Source: Clostridiales bacterium
GTDB taxonomy: Bacteria; Bacillota; Clostridia; Oscillospirales; Oscillospiraceae
NCBI GenBank assembly: GCA_019420945.1
Contig: JAHZGF010000013.1
Span: forward strand, 62,001 to 126,000
Direction of reading: 5' to 3'
Length of the DNA: 64,000 nucleotides
Both the position numbers and the translations under genes were made by a program. Positions 7,792-18,803 of the stretch are shown in pieces (position 1 is the stretch's first letter; each line of letters starts with the position of its first letter). The notes beneath the pieces were generated by a model. It was not told the origin of the DNA. It saw only the letters and a list, made by a program, of their open reading frames with translations, and did not search any database.

Positions 7792-8559
7792 TCAGGCGGC
7801 GCACTGCTTACCGGTGTGGTCGATGGTATATTCCCCCGTCAATATCAGCTCAGAGATGGGCACAAAGGTGTAGCCCTGATCAGTCAAAGTTTTCAAAATA
7901 TCCTCCAGCGCATCGGGAGTACACTCCGCGTCATTGTGACACAAGATGATGGCACCAGGGCAAGCCTGCCCGGTCACGCGTTCCAGAATGCTCTGAGGGG
8001 TGGAAGATTCCTTCCAATCCAGACTGTCCACCGACCACTGAATTGGCTCCATCCCCAGAGAACGTATGGTGTTGACCACATTATCGTCATAATCTCCATA
8101 GGGGCATCGGATCAGTGTCGGCCGCACTCCGGTGATGGCCTCAATCTTATTGTTGCAGTTTTCAATCTCCTTGATGATGGTTTCCGTGCTGCACTGGGTG
8201 AAATACGGATGGGTGTCCGAATGGTTCATCACTTCGTGACCCGCATCTGCCAGCTTCTTTACCTCTTCCGGATAAGTATCCACCCACTGTCCTACCACAA
8301 AGAACGTGGCTTTAACATTGTATTTACCCAAAATCTCAATCAATGTATCTGTATCATCCGCCCCCCAGGCAGCGTCAAAGGAGATTGAAATCTTTTTTTC
8401 TCCCTCTTCCTGGGGGTCCACACAATAAATCGGCAATTGGCGGTTGGTGGCCGCCACCCCCACTGCCGCAGGATAATTGACCGCCCAGAACATACAGGCA
8501 GCAAGGCACAGACACCCTACCGCTGACCAGATCTTTTTTCTAAATACGAAGATTTTCAT
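7792..8559 (-). CDS. Polysaccharide deacetylase, PdaB-like sporulation type (CE4)
   Basis: NodB-domain deacetylases remove acetyl groups from peptidoglycan or chitin-like polymers outside the cell. The 255-residue protein has a membrane anchor or signal segment (about 10-37) and then all five CE4 motifs: ISFDAAWGADDT (catalytic Asp; the AWG variant is typical of the PdaB branch), HSDTHP (metal His pair), RCPYGDY, WSVDSLDW and ILCHND. PdaB relatives act in spore cortex or late sporulation, which fits the Spo0A-like boxes nearby. Start supported by GGGAGTGTGAAGT just upstream. Confidence 0.9.
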   Translation of the reverse strand: MKIFVFRKKIWSAVGCLCLAACMFWAVNYPAAVGVAATNRQLPIYCVDPQEEGEKKISISFDAAWGADDTDTLIEILGKYNVKATFFVVGQWVDTYPEEVKKLADAGHEVMNHSDTHPYFTQCSTETIIKEIENCNNKIEAITGVRPTLIRCPYGDYDDNVVNTIRSLGMEPIQWSVDSLDWKESSTPQSILERVTGQACPGAIILCHNDAECTPDALEDILKTLTDQGYTFVPISELILTGEYTIDHTGKQCAA

Positions 8560-8705
8560 ACTTCACACTCCCTTCTGCTGGGTAAACTTTATGTGTGATC
8601 ATTTCAGGGCATGCCACATTATTGATTTATGCATAATTTTACATTCCACCGCTTTTTCCAGCAGAATCATGTAAAATCTTGTTTCAACATTTCATCCAAT
8701 TTTAC

Positions 8706-8734
8706 TTGACTTGTCAATTTATCAGTTATATAAT
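8706..8734 (+). promoter_or_regulatory. Strong SigmaA promoter for the glg operon
   Basis: TTGACT, a 17-base spacer, then TATAAT. About 80 bases upstream of glgB, leaving a short 5' leader with GGACGGAGG before the ATG. Confidence 0.85.
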
Positions 8735-8813
8735 TTGCACAAGAAACTTTTATTTCTTCTTCCCCATACGAAAGGGGCTCCAACAGCCCCCTGCAGGACG
8801 GAGGTAATTACAT

Positions 8814-10820
<2,007 letters not shown>

Positions 10821-10875
10821 CTCAGTTCAGTTTGTCCAATTTCTTGCATACAATGTTCGAGAGGTGATTTTCAGT

Positions 10876-12087
10876 ATGAAAAAAGAAATGGTTGCCATGC
10901 TGCTGGCAGGCGGTCAGGGGTCTCGGCTCTACGCCCTCACCAGCCATGTGGCAAAGCCTGCCGTGCCCTTCGGCGGGAAGTATCGCATCATCGATTTTCC
11001 CCTGTCAAACTGCGTTAATTCCGGTATCGATACCGTGGGCGTGCTCACCCAGTACCAACCCCTGAAGCTGAACTCCTATCTGGGCAACGGCCAACCTTGG
11101 GATTTGGACCGCTCTGACGGCGGCCTGCATGTGCTGCCCCCCTATGTGGAAAAGGGCGATGTGGGCACCTGGTTCAAAGGCACCGCCAACGCCATATATC
11201 AGAATATCAACTTCATCGATGAGTATGATCCCGATTATGTACTGATCCTGTCCGGCGACCATATTTATAAGATGGACTATGCTCAGATGCTGGCCCACCA
11301 CAAAGCCCAGCAGGCCACCGCCACCATCTCCGTGTTGGAGGTCACCATGGAGGAGGCCACCCGCTTCGGCATCATGAACGTGGATGAAAACGACACCATC
11401 TACGAGTTCGAAGAGAAGCCCGCCCATCCCAAGAGCAATCTGGCCTCTATGGGTATTTACATCTTCACCTGGTCCAAACTGCGTCAGTATCTGATTGATG
11501 ACGAGAATAACCCCGACTCTGCCAACGATTTCGGTAAGAACATCATTCCCGCCATGCTGGCCAACGGAGAAAAGATGAGTGCTTACCGCTTCAAGGGCTA
11601 TTGGAAAGACGTGGGCACCATTCAGTCCCTGTGGGATGCCAATATGGACATGCTGGACGCCACCAACCCTGAGGGCATCAATGTCTACGATAAGGAGTGG
11701 CAGATTTTCGCCCGCAATCCGATTCGTCCGCCTCACATCACCGGCAGCAGTGCTGTCATCAAGGATTCTCTGGTCACAGACGGATGCAAAATTTACGGTG
11801 AGGTAGACCACTCGGTGCTGTTCCACTCTGTTGTGGTGGAAAAAGGCGCCACGGTAAAAGACTCCGTAATTATGCCCAATACCGTCATCAAAGCCGGCGC
11901 TGTTGTGGATCACGCCATCGTAGCTGAAAATGTGGTCATCAGCGTTGCTGTCCAGGTGGGCGTGCCCGCTGAAAACGGCAATACCGGCGTTGTCGTTGTG
12001 GCCGAAGGCGTGGAGCTCAAGCCCGGCGTGAAAATCCCTTATGGCACTATGTGCACCGAATCTCCGAAAGGTGGTGACGAGGAATGA
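10876..12087 (+). CDS. glgC: Glucose-1-phosphate adenylyltransferase, catalytic subunit
   Basis: GlgC makes ADP-glucose from glucose 1-phosphate and ATP, the committed step of glycogen synthesis. The 403-residue protein carries MLLAGGQGSRLYALT (nucleotide loop), KPAVPFGGKYRIIDFPLSN, WFKGTANAIYQN, LILSGDHIYKMDY and FEEKP, and a C-terminal left-handed beta-helix region. The ATG at 10876 has GAGGTG 9 bases before it; an earlier in-frame codon lies in glgB. Its stop overlaps glgD as ATGA, indicating balanced GlgC/GlgD synthesis. Confidence 0.96.
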   Translation: MKKEMVAMLLAGGQGSRLYALTSHVAKPAVPFGGKYRIIDFPLSNCVNSGIDTVGVLTQYQPLKLNSYLGNGQPWDLDRSDGGLHVLPPYVEKGDVGTWFKGTANAIYQNINFIDEYDPDYVLILSGDHIYKMDYAQMLAHHKAQQATATISVLEVTMEEATRFGIMNVDENDTIYEFEEKPAHPKSNLASMGIYIFTWSKLRQYLIDDENNPDSANDFGKNIIPAMLANGEKMSAYRFKGYWKDVGTIQSLWDANMDMLDATNPEGINVYDKEWQIFARNPIRPPHITGSSAVIKDSLVTDGCKIYGEVDHSVLFHSVVVEKGATVKDSVIMPNTVIKAGAVVDHAIVAENVVISVAVQVGVPAENGNTGVVVVAEGVELKPGVKIPYGTMCTESPKGGDEE

Positions 12088-13190
12088 CCACTCAGCTGCA
12101 CGGCATTCTCTTCGCCTATCGTGACAATCCTCATCTGCGGGAGCTGACCAGCCACCGCACCGTGGCCTCCATTCCTTTTGGCGGTCGCTATCGCATGATT
12201 GACTTTATGCTTTCCAACATGGTCAACGCCGGTATCGTAGACATCGGTGTGGTCATGCAGGAAAAATGCCTCTCTCTGCTGGACCATCTGGGCAGCGGCA
12301 AGGACTGGGACCTGGCCCGGAAGCGGGGCGGACTTCGGGTGCTTCCCCCCTTCACCAACCAGTCCCGAAATTTCCGGGGTAAGATGGAAGCCCTCTATGG
12401 TGTCTATACCTACATGGAGGATATCCGCCAGGACTATGTGCTAATGGCTGACGCCGACGTGGCCTGCAACATTGATCTGGAGGCGGTGTTCCAGGCCCAT
12501 CTGGAAAGTGGTGCCGATATTACCGCTGTCTGCACCAAGAACCTATGCGGTGACCCCAAAATGTCCACCTACTTCAAGCTGGACGAGACTGGCCGCATCA
12601 ACGAAGTGTTGGACAGCCCCAACTCCCCCGAGGGGTACGAATCTCTGAAAGTCTATGTCCTCTCCACCGCTAAACTGATAGAACTGGTGGGCTATTGTGC
12701 CTCCCACAACCTTTATTCCTTTACTACCTCTGTATTGGTTGGAATGAAGGACAAGCTGAACATTCAGCCCTATTTCTATGACGGCTATGTGGCCCGTTTG
12801 ACCACCATCGCCTCCTATTACGCCAGAAGTATGGATCTGCTGAAGGTGGAAGTCAGCGAGGACATCTTTAATGATGAGCATCCCATCCGCACCAAGGATC
12901 GCAGCGATCCCTCCACTTACTACTCCCCCGACTCCAAATGCGTCCACTCTCTGGTGGCCGACGGCTGTGTGATTGAGGGCACTGTGGAGGACTGCGTTAT
13001 TTTCCGCGGCGTCCACGTAGGGAAAAACGCTGTGGTAAAGAACTGCGTGCTCATGCAGGATACTGTGGTGGAAGATGGCGCCAACATCCGCTATGTGATT
13101 GCGGATAAGGACGTCACCATTAAGGCCCACCGCACCTTGACCGGCCATGCCAGCTATCCCTTGGCCATTGACAAGGGCAGCATTATCTGA
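12084..13190 (+). CDS. glgD: Glucose-1-phosphate adenylyltransferase, GlgD regulatory subunit
   Basis: This 368-residue GlgC homologue keeps the overall fold (SIPFGGRYRMIDFMLSNMVNAG, DYVLMADADVACNIDL) but lacks the GGxGxRLxPLT catalytic loop: the equivalent is LFAYRDNPHLRELTSH. That is the known pattern of Firmicutes GlgD, which is inactive alone and activates GlgC in a hetero-oligomer. Start ATG overlaps the glgC stop. The C-terminal half shows the hexapeptide-like repeats of the beta-helix (DCVIFRGVHVGKNAVVKNCVL region). Confidence 0.95.
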   Translation: MTTQLHGILFAYRDNPHLRELTSHRTVASIPFGGRYRMIDFMLSNMVNAGIVDIGVVMQEKCLSLLDHLGSGKDWDLARKRGGLRVLPPFTNQSRNFRGKMEALYGVYTYMEDIRQDYVLMADADVACNIDLEAVFQAHLESGADITAVCTKNLCGDPKMSTYFKLDETGRINEVLDSPNSPEGYESLKVYVLSTAKLIELVGYCASHNLYSFTTSVLVGMKDKLNIQPYFYDGYVARLTTIASYYARSMDLLKVEVSEDIFNDEHPIRTKDRSDPSTYYSPDSKCVHSLVADGCVIEGTVEDCVIFRGVHVGKNAVVKNCVLMQDTVVEDGANIRYVIADKDVTIKAHRTLTGHASYPLAIDKGSII

Positions 13191-13201
13191 CCAAACAGTT
13201 C

Positions 13202-13235
13202 CGGCCCGGGATCTGCTCCAGCAGATTCCGGGCCG
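13202..13235 (+). other. Long hairpin between glgD and glgA
   Basis: CGGCCCGGGATCTGCT pairs with AGCAGATTCCGGGCCG (16 bp, one G-U) across a 2-base centre. There is no U-tract, so it is not a simple terminator. It sits 27 bases upstream of the glgA ATG, before its RBS, and could act in RNA processing or partial attenuation inside the operon. Confidence 0.7.
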
Positions 13236-13261
13236 TGCCGAATCGGAAAGGATGGAAGTCT

Positions 13262-14695
13262 ATGAAAATTTTATTTGCCGCCTCTGAGGTGGCTCCTTTC
13301 ATCAAAACCGGCGGTCTGGCCGATGTTGCCGGCTCCCTTCCTCCTAAACTGGCGGAGCTGGGCCACGATGTGCGCGTCATCTTGCCGCTCTATGAGGGGA
13401 TTGGCGAAGAATGGCGCAGCCAGATGACCTTTTTAAAGTATTACTATGTGCGCCTGTCCTGGCGCAGCACTTACTGCGGTCTGTTCCAGCTGAAGCGGGA
13501 TGGTGTCACTTACTATTTTGTGGACAATGAAGGCTATTTCAAGCGTCATGGCATTTATGGCCACTATGATGATGGGGAGCGTTTCGCATTTTTCTCCCGG
13601 GCTGTTATTGAGACACCTGACCAGATTGATTGGGATCCCGACGTGATCCATTGCAACGACTGGCAGACCGCTCTGGTGCCCATCTATCTTCTGGAGGACC
13701 GCTATCGTCAGCCCGCCCTCTCCCATGCCAAGAGTGTGTTCACCATCCATAATATCGAGTATCAGGGCCGCTATGGCCGGGAGGTGCTGGAAAATATCTT
13801 CGGACTGGACGAGAGCTATTTCAACGAAAATATGCTCAAGTTCTATAACGATGTGTGCCTCATGAAAGGCGCCATCTTCGCCAGCGACTATGTAACCACC
13901 GTCTCCCCCAACTATGCCAACGAACTTCAATTTTCCTTCTACGCCCACGGTCTGGAGGGCGTTATTGCCGCCTGTCACGGGAAAATTCGTGGCATTTTGA
14001 ATGGCATAGACATGAATGCCTACGATCCTTCCACCGGCCAAGGTATCGTTGCCCCCTTTACCAGCAAAGACCACAGCGGAAAGGCCGCATGCAAGGCTGC
14101 TCTGCAGGAGCGGCTGGGGCTTAAGCAGGATCCCAACGTGCCCATTATCGCCTGCATCTCTCGTCTGGTGGGGCACAAAGGCTTTGAACTTATCTGCCAG
14201 GCCTTTAACGGTATCATGGATATGGATGTTCAGTTCGTGGTGCTGGGCACCGGAGAATGGGGCTACGAGCAGTTCTTCCGCAATGCTCAGATCAATTTCC
14301 CCGGCAAGGTCAGCGCAAATATCATGTATTCCGCTCCCCTTTCCTCTGCCATTTACTCCGGTGCGGACATCTTCCTGATGCCCTCCATCGCCGAGCCCTG
14401 CGGCCTGAGTCAGATGTTCGCCATGCGCTATGGCACCGTTCCCGTGGTGCGCATGACCGGCGGATTGCTGGACAGTGTTCCCGCTTATAATCCCAGTGAT
14501 GACACCGGCCTGGGCTTCACCTTTGGCAGCGTAAACCCAGGGGATATGTTGGACGCCATCAATCGGGCCGTCGGCGTATATTACGACGATAAGGAAGCCT
14601 GGAGCCGGCTGGTTTCCCGGGATATGGAGGCTGACTTCAGCCGGGATCGTTCCGCCGGGGAATATATGGACGTCTATAATATGATTACCGGATAA
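13262..14695 (+). CDS. glgA: Glycogen synthase (ADP-glucose type)
   Basis: GlgA extends alpha-1,4-glucan from ADP-glucose. The 477-residue GT5 protein starts MKILFAASEVAPFIKTGGLADV with the KTGGL ADP-glucose-binding loop. It contains FTIHNIEYQG, the second Rossmann domain with CISRLVGHKGFEL, and the C-terminal MPSIAEPCGLSQMFAMRYGTVPVV motif bearing the catalytic Glu. Length is normal. ATG at 13262 with AAAGGATGG upstream; an in-frame earlier codon at 13235 lies in the preceding hairpin. Last gene of glgBCDA; terminator follows. Confidence 0.96.
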   Translation: MKILFAASEVAPFIKTGGLADVAGSLPPKLAELGHDVRVILPLYEGIGEEWRSQMTFLKYYYVRLSWRSTYCGLFQLKRDGVTYYFVDNEGYFKRHGIYGHYDDGERFAFFSRAVIETPDQIDWDPDVIHCNDWQTALVPIYLLEDRYRQPALSHAKSVFTIHNIEYQGRYGREVLENIFGLDESYFNENMLKFYNDVCLMKGAIFASDYVTTVSPNYANELQFSFYAHGLEGVIAACHGKIRGILNGIDMNAYDPSTGQGIVAPFTSKDHSGKAACKAALQERLGLKQDPNVPIIACISRLVGHKGFELICQAFNGIMDMDVQFVVLGTGEWGYEQFFRNAQINFPGKVSANIMYSAPLSSAIYSGADIFLMPSIAEPCGLSQMFAMRYGTVPVVRMTGGLLDSVPAYNPSDDTGLGFTFGSVNPGDMLDAINRAVGVYYDDKEAWSRLVSRDMEADFSRDRSAGEYMDVYNMITG

Positions 14696-14740
14696 CCGCA
14701 TCTGTTCTGAGCTGAACCCCTGTCTCAAATGCAACTTTGA

Positions 14741-14775
14741 AAAGATCGCAGGATTCCAAAACCTGCGATCTTTTT
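14741..14775 (+). terminator. Terminator after glgA
   Basis: AAAGATCGCAGG / CCTGCGATCTTT 12-bp stem, 8- or 9-base loop, then TTATT. Confidence 0.88.
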
Positions 14776-14970
14776 ATTCTATTTGTGCGAATTCTGTTGG
14801 ATTGAACAATATTTTGATTTTTCAAGTTCTCAGATAAAGTAATTGTCCAGGGGTACAAATGGATAATAATGGGTATAAAATAGAGTGAAGAAATCTGGAC
14901 CAGACCGCTGTTCTGGAAATCATTGATTTTAGACACCATGCCTGAAAAACCGTTGAATTTCAAGCACTTC

Positions 14971-14999
14971 TTGACAGATGTGTAATTTTTTGGTACATT
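14971..14999 (+). promoter_or_regulatory. Promoter for glgP
   Basis: TTGACA, a 17-base spacer, then TACATT (perfect -35, 4/6 -10). About 40 bases upstream of glgP, so phosphorylase can be expressed independently of the synthesis genes. Confidence 0.7.
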
Positions 15000-15041
15000 C
15001 TTTTTGTTGTCTTTTCATCTTGTTTTTTGGAGGGATTCCCT

Positions 15042-17462
15042 ATGACTTATACAAAGGCCGATTTGAAAGAGCTTATTACGGAAAAGCTGCGCCGCAATTT
15101 TGGCCGTGACATCAGTGAGGCCAATGAGCAGCACATGTTCCAGGCCTGCGCCATGGTCATCCGTGATATTATGTCTGAGATGGGCGTGGCCACCAAGGCC
15201 CGCAATGAGCAGAATGACGTCCGGGAAGTGCATTACCTCTCCCTGGAGTTTCTGATGGGCCGTTCTCTGGAGAAAAATGCCTTTAACCTGGGTGTACTGC
15301 CTCAGTTGAAACAGGCCATCGAAGATCTGGGCTTTAAAGCTGCCGATCTGTTTGAAATGGAGCCTGACGCTGGTCTGGGCAACGGCGGTCTGGGCCGTCT
15401 GGCCGCCTGCTATCTGGACTCCATGACCACTCTGGAAATTCCCGCCACCGGCTATTCTATCTGCTACGAGCTGGGCATCTTCAAGCAGAAGATCATCGAT
15501 GGTCAGCAGGTGGAGTTGGCTGACACCTGGAAGGAGCTGGGCGATGCCTGGCTCATGCCCCATCCCGCTGAGGCAGAGACCGTTCGCTTTGGCGGCAAAG
15601 TCAACACTCGCTGGGAGTACGGCCGCTGTGTGGTGGAAGAGACCGGCTTTACCTCTATTCTGGCCGTTCCCAACGACATGAAAATTGCCGGATATCAGAC
15701 TGATTTCGTCAATAACCTGCGGCTGTGGGAGGCTAAGAGCACTGCTCCCGTCAACATGAACTACTACTCCACCGGCGAATATCTCCGGGCTGTGGAGAGC
15801 GAGGCCATGGCGGAGGTTATCTCCAAGGTCCTCTACCCCGCCGACAACCATCGGGAGGGCAAGAGCCTGCGGCTGAAGCAGCAGTACTTCTTTGTCTCTG
15901 CCACCATTCAGTCCATCTTCCGCAAACATCTGGCCCACTACGGCACCCTGTACAACTTCCACGAAAAACACGTTATCCAGATCAATGACACCCATCCCAC
16001 TCTGGTGATCCCGGAAATGATGCGGCTGCTGCTGGATGAGCACGGCATGAGCTGGGAGGACGCCTGGTATATCACCACCCACACTGTGGCCTATACCAAC
16101 CACACCATTTTGGCCGAAGCTCTGGAGCGCTGGCCCCAGGATCTGGTGCAGGAACTGCTGCCCCGGATCTGGATGATTCTCTGCGAGATCAACGACCGCT
16201 ATCTGGGCGAGCTGCGGGACTTCTTCCACGGCGACGAGCACAAGCTTCAGGAGATGGCAGTTATCTGGGGCGGCGAGGTCCGCATGGCCAACCTGTGCGT
16301 GGCCGCCTGCTTTGCTGTCAACGGTGTGTCCGCCCTCCACTCTGACATTCTGAGAAAGGACGTCTTCCACTCTGCCTGGCTGCGCACCCCTGATAAATTC
16401 AAGAATGTCACTAACGGCGTGGATCACCGCCGCTGGCTGGCTGAGGCCAATCCGGAACTCCATCAGCTGCTCTGTGACTGCATCGGTGACGAGTATCTGA
16501 TCCATCCCGAACAGCTGAAGGGCTTTGAGAAATTTGCTGATGACGCAAAGGTGCTCCAGCGTATGGCGCAGATCAAGCGGAACAATAAGGAGAAGTTCGC
16601 CAAGTACGTCAAAAAAGAGTATGGCATTGACGTTAACGTAGACGCCATCTTCGATGTTCAGGTTAAACGTCTCCATGAGTACAAGCGTCAGCTGCTGAAT
16701 GTGCTGAACATTCTGCACCTGTATCTGGAGATTAAAAAGAATCCTCAGATGGACTTTGTGCCCCGGGTGTTCTTCTTCGGCGCCAAGGCAGCCCCCGGCT
16801 ACGCTGTGGCCAAGCGGATCATTGAGCTCATCAACTCCGTGTCCTATCAGATTAACAACGATCCTGACTGCCAGGGCAAACTGCAGGTGTTCTTCCTGGA
16901 GAATTATCGGGTTTCTCTGGCTGAGAAGCTGATGCCTGCCTCTGAGATCTCTGAGCAGATCTCTACCGCCGGCAAGGAAGCTTCCGGCACCGGCAATATG
17001 AAGTTCATGATGAACGGCGCCATTACCATCGGTACTCTGGACGGCGCCAACGTGGAGATGGAAGAGCAGTTGGGTCCCGACAACATCTTTATCTTCGGAC
17101 TGAAAGCCCACGAGGTGGCCCGGCTGAAGCGCCAGGGTTATAACTCCTATGAGTACTACAACTCCAACCCCGTGCTGCGGGAGGTGCTGGGTCTCATCAG
17201 CCATGGCTTCACCGATGGTAAGAGCTATCCCGACATCACCAACCGTCTGCTCTACGGCCAGGGCTGCCCCGCAGATGAGTATCTGCTGCTGGCAGACTTC
17301 GAGAGCTATCGCCACACCCAGGAGCGGATTGCCCGGGCCTACCAGGATCAGGCTTCCTGGAACAAGATGGCAGTCATCAACGTGGCTCGCTCCGGCATCT
17401 TTGCCGCTGACCGTTCCATTCAGGAATATGCCGACAATATCTGGCATGTGGATCATCGCTGA
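15042..17462 (+). CDS. glgP: Glycogen/starch phosphorylase
   Basis: GlgP releases glucose 1-phosphate from glycogen with a PLP cofactor. The 806-residue GT35 protein shows YLSLEFLMGRSL, DAGLGNGGLGRLAACYLDS, the QINDTHPTLVIPEMMRLL segment and the PLP-lysine site EASGTGNMKFMMNGAITIGT. Length is typical. ATG at 15042 follows GGAGGGATTCCCT; an in-frame TTG at 15027 overlaps that RBS and is not used. Own promoter and terminator. Confidence 0.97.
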   Translation: MTYTKADLKELITEKLRRNFGRDISEANEQHMFQACAMVIRDIMSEMGVATKARNEQNDVREVHYLSLEFLMGRSLEKNAFNLGVLPQLKQAIEDLGFKAADLFEMEPDAGLGNGGLGRLAACYLDSMTTLEIPATGYSICYELGIFKQKIIDGQQVELADTWKELGDAWLMPHPAEAETVRFGGKVNTRWEYGRCVVEETGFTSILAVPNDMKIAGYQTDFVNNLRLWEAKSTAPVNMNYYSTGEYLRAVESEAMAEVISKVLYPADNHREGKSLRLKQQYFFVSATIQSIFRKHLAHYGTLYNFHEKHVIQINDTHPTLVIPEMMRLLLDEHGMSWEDAWYITTHTVAYTNHTILAEALERWPQDLVQELLPRIWMILCEINDRYLGELRDFFHGDEHKLQEMAVIWGGEVRMANLCVAACFAVNGVSALHSDILRKDVFHSAWLRTPDKFKNVTNGVDHRRWLAEANPELHQLLCDCIGDEYLIHPEQLKGFEKFADDAKVLQRMAQIKRNNKEKFAKYVKKEYGIDVNVDAIFDVQVKRLHEYKRQLLNVLNILHLYLEIKKNPQMDFVPRVFFFGAKAAPGYAVAKRIIELINSVSYQINNDPDCQGKLQVFFLENYRVSLAEKLMPASEISEQISTAGKEASGTGNMKFMMNGAITIGTLDGANVEMEEQLGPDNIFIFGLKAHEVARLKRQGYNSYEYYNSNPVLREVLGLISHGFTDGKSYPDITNRLLYGQGCPADEYLLLADFESYRHTQERIARAYQDQASWNKMAVINVARSGIFAADRSIQEYADNIWHVDHR

Positions 17463-17480
17463 TTCCCTGTTTCTACAACA

Positions 17481-17517
17481 AAAACTCCCCTGCGACAACG
17501 TCGCAGGGGAGTTTTTT
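17481..17517. terminator. Bidirectional terminator glgP / MFS
   Basis: AAAACTCCCCTGCGAC / GTCGCAGGGGAGTTTT stem with a 3-base loop and T-run on both strands, between convergent genes. Confidence 0.9.
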
Positions 17518-17520
17518 ACA

Positions 17521-18762
17521 TTATTCATGCGACTCCTGCTCTACACGATTGTAGATTCCGGCCACAGCCTTCCGGCAGCGCCAGATGGTGAGCCAGCACA
17601 CCAGGCAGGCAAACGAGGCGCAGAAGGTGATACAGAGCCTCAGATCCAGCACCTCTCCCAGGGCTCCCACAAGCAGCGTAAAGACCGCTGAGGCTCCGGA
17701 AATCAGCACAGAAAACAGCGCATTTAATTTGGCCCGAAGCTCGTCTGGAATATACCCCTGAACTGCCTCCTCCCGAAGGGTGGCACTGTTGATCCCCAGA
17801 AAACCGCAGATTCCTCGGCTCAACAGCATCAGCAGATAAGGAAGCCAAAGCAGCAGCATGTCCATAATCTCATAGAGTTGATAGGTCAGATAGGCAAATC
17901 CAAATCGCCGTTTGGGAGGCACCGCAATCTTGTAGTGCAGCGCACCTCCAAGGGTCCTGCCGCCAAACTCCGCCACAGAAAACAGCGAGTACATGGCCAT
18001 GGAAAACCCAGGGGTGGATCGGAAAAATGCCACCAGGATGGGAGAATAACCGGTAGCTACTCCGTTGGTCACCGCCATGTAAGCATACACTGCTCCAAGC
18101 CCTTTTTCCCGCCGCAGATAGCCAACCGCATCCCGCAGATCTTCCGCCCACAGCCGGAGCGAAAACCGTTTTCCCTCCATTCGTCGGGGCTCCACCAAGC
18201 GAATACGGCTCTCCACCAGGGCGGCTGTCAGAGAGAGCACGCACTGGCCCAACAAAATGACTGCCACCCCCACCCATTCATAGAGGATTGCTGCCACAGG
18301 TGTCATGATGACCATAACGGTTGGATAGACCATAGCCCCCACGGTGTAGCCCTTCTGCTCACACCCCTTAGGGATCAGGTTTGGATAGATGGCGTTATAG
18401 GCCAGGCCGTCAAAGGAACTCAAAGCTGCCAGAACCAGCGAAAAGAGCAGATAACCTGTGTAGGAGAATGGCTTCAACAGCAGCCACACCCCCAGCAGAC
18501 CATAGAGAAGACCGTTCACCGCATCGCCCCCCACCAAAAAAGGCTTCCTGGGCAGACGGTCCAGCCAGGGAGAGGCCACCAGGGGCAGCACAAAGTTGGG
18601 CAAAATCTGGGCCGCCAGCAGCAGGGCCGAGGCCAAGGTGCTGCCGGTTTCGTCAAAGACCAAAAAAGAGAGCGCGAAGGACGACGCAACACCGCCTACC
18701 GCGCCCAACACCGTTGCCACCGTCAGCAAGGTGAAATTGCGACTCCAAAGGGTTTGCTTCAC
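17521..18762 (-). CDS. MFS transporter
   Basis: A 413-residue polytopic membrane protein with about 12 hydrophobic segments. It has the MFS loop 2-3 pattern (DRLPRKPFLVGGDAVNG) and resembles drug/efflux-type members; the substrate is unknown. I chose GTG at 18762, with AAAGGAAGG nine bases upstream, because it starts directly before the first membrane segment. A TTG at 18807 overlapping the upstream stop (TTGA) would add 15 polar residues. It is the last gene of the aro operon, directly behind an HTH/TPR regulator, suggesting regulated export of an aromatic-pathway compound or peptide; this is inference. Confidence 0.88.
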   Translation of the reverse strand: MKQTLWSRNFTLLTVATVLGAVGGVASSFALSFLVFDETGSTLASALLLAAQILPNFVLPLVASPWLDRLPRKPFLVGGDAVNGLLYGLLGVWLLLKPFSYTGYLLFSLVLAALSSFDGLAYNAIYPNLIPKGCEQKGYTVGAMVYPTVMVIMTPVAAILYEWVGVAVILLGQCVLSLTAALVESRIRLVEPRRMEGKRFSLRLWAEDLRDAVGYLRREKGLGAVYAYMAVTNGVATGYSPILVAFFRSTPGFSMAMYSLFSVAEFGGRTLGGALHYKIAVPPKRRFGFAYLTYQLYEIMDMLLLWLPYLLMLLSRGICGFLGINSATLREEAVQGYIPDELRAKLNALFSVLISGASAVFTLLVGALGEVLDLRLCITFCASFACLVCWLTIWRCRKAVAGIYNRVEQESHE

Positions 18763-18803
18763 GGAAAGATCCCTTCCTTTCGCCTTTAGAATAGCATGTT
18801 CAT

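Larger units (their letters stand above)
14696..15041. other. Intergenic region glgA-glgP
   Basis: 346 AT-rich bases with the glgA terminator and the glgP promoter. I see no gene, RNA or repeat in the middle (14780-14965). Confidence 0.7.

Noticed and set aside
15015..17528. 837-codon open frame antisense to glgP
   Set aside because: It mirrors a highly conserved glgP gene in GC-rich DNA, has no RBS or recognisable domains and a composition typical of antisense frames. The same applies to long antisense frames opposite glgA (13433-14734), glgB (9489-10475), the UroD-thioredoxin gene (31788-33200) and cobD/cbiB (44199-45887).
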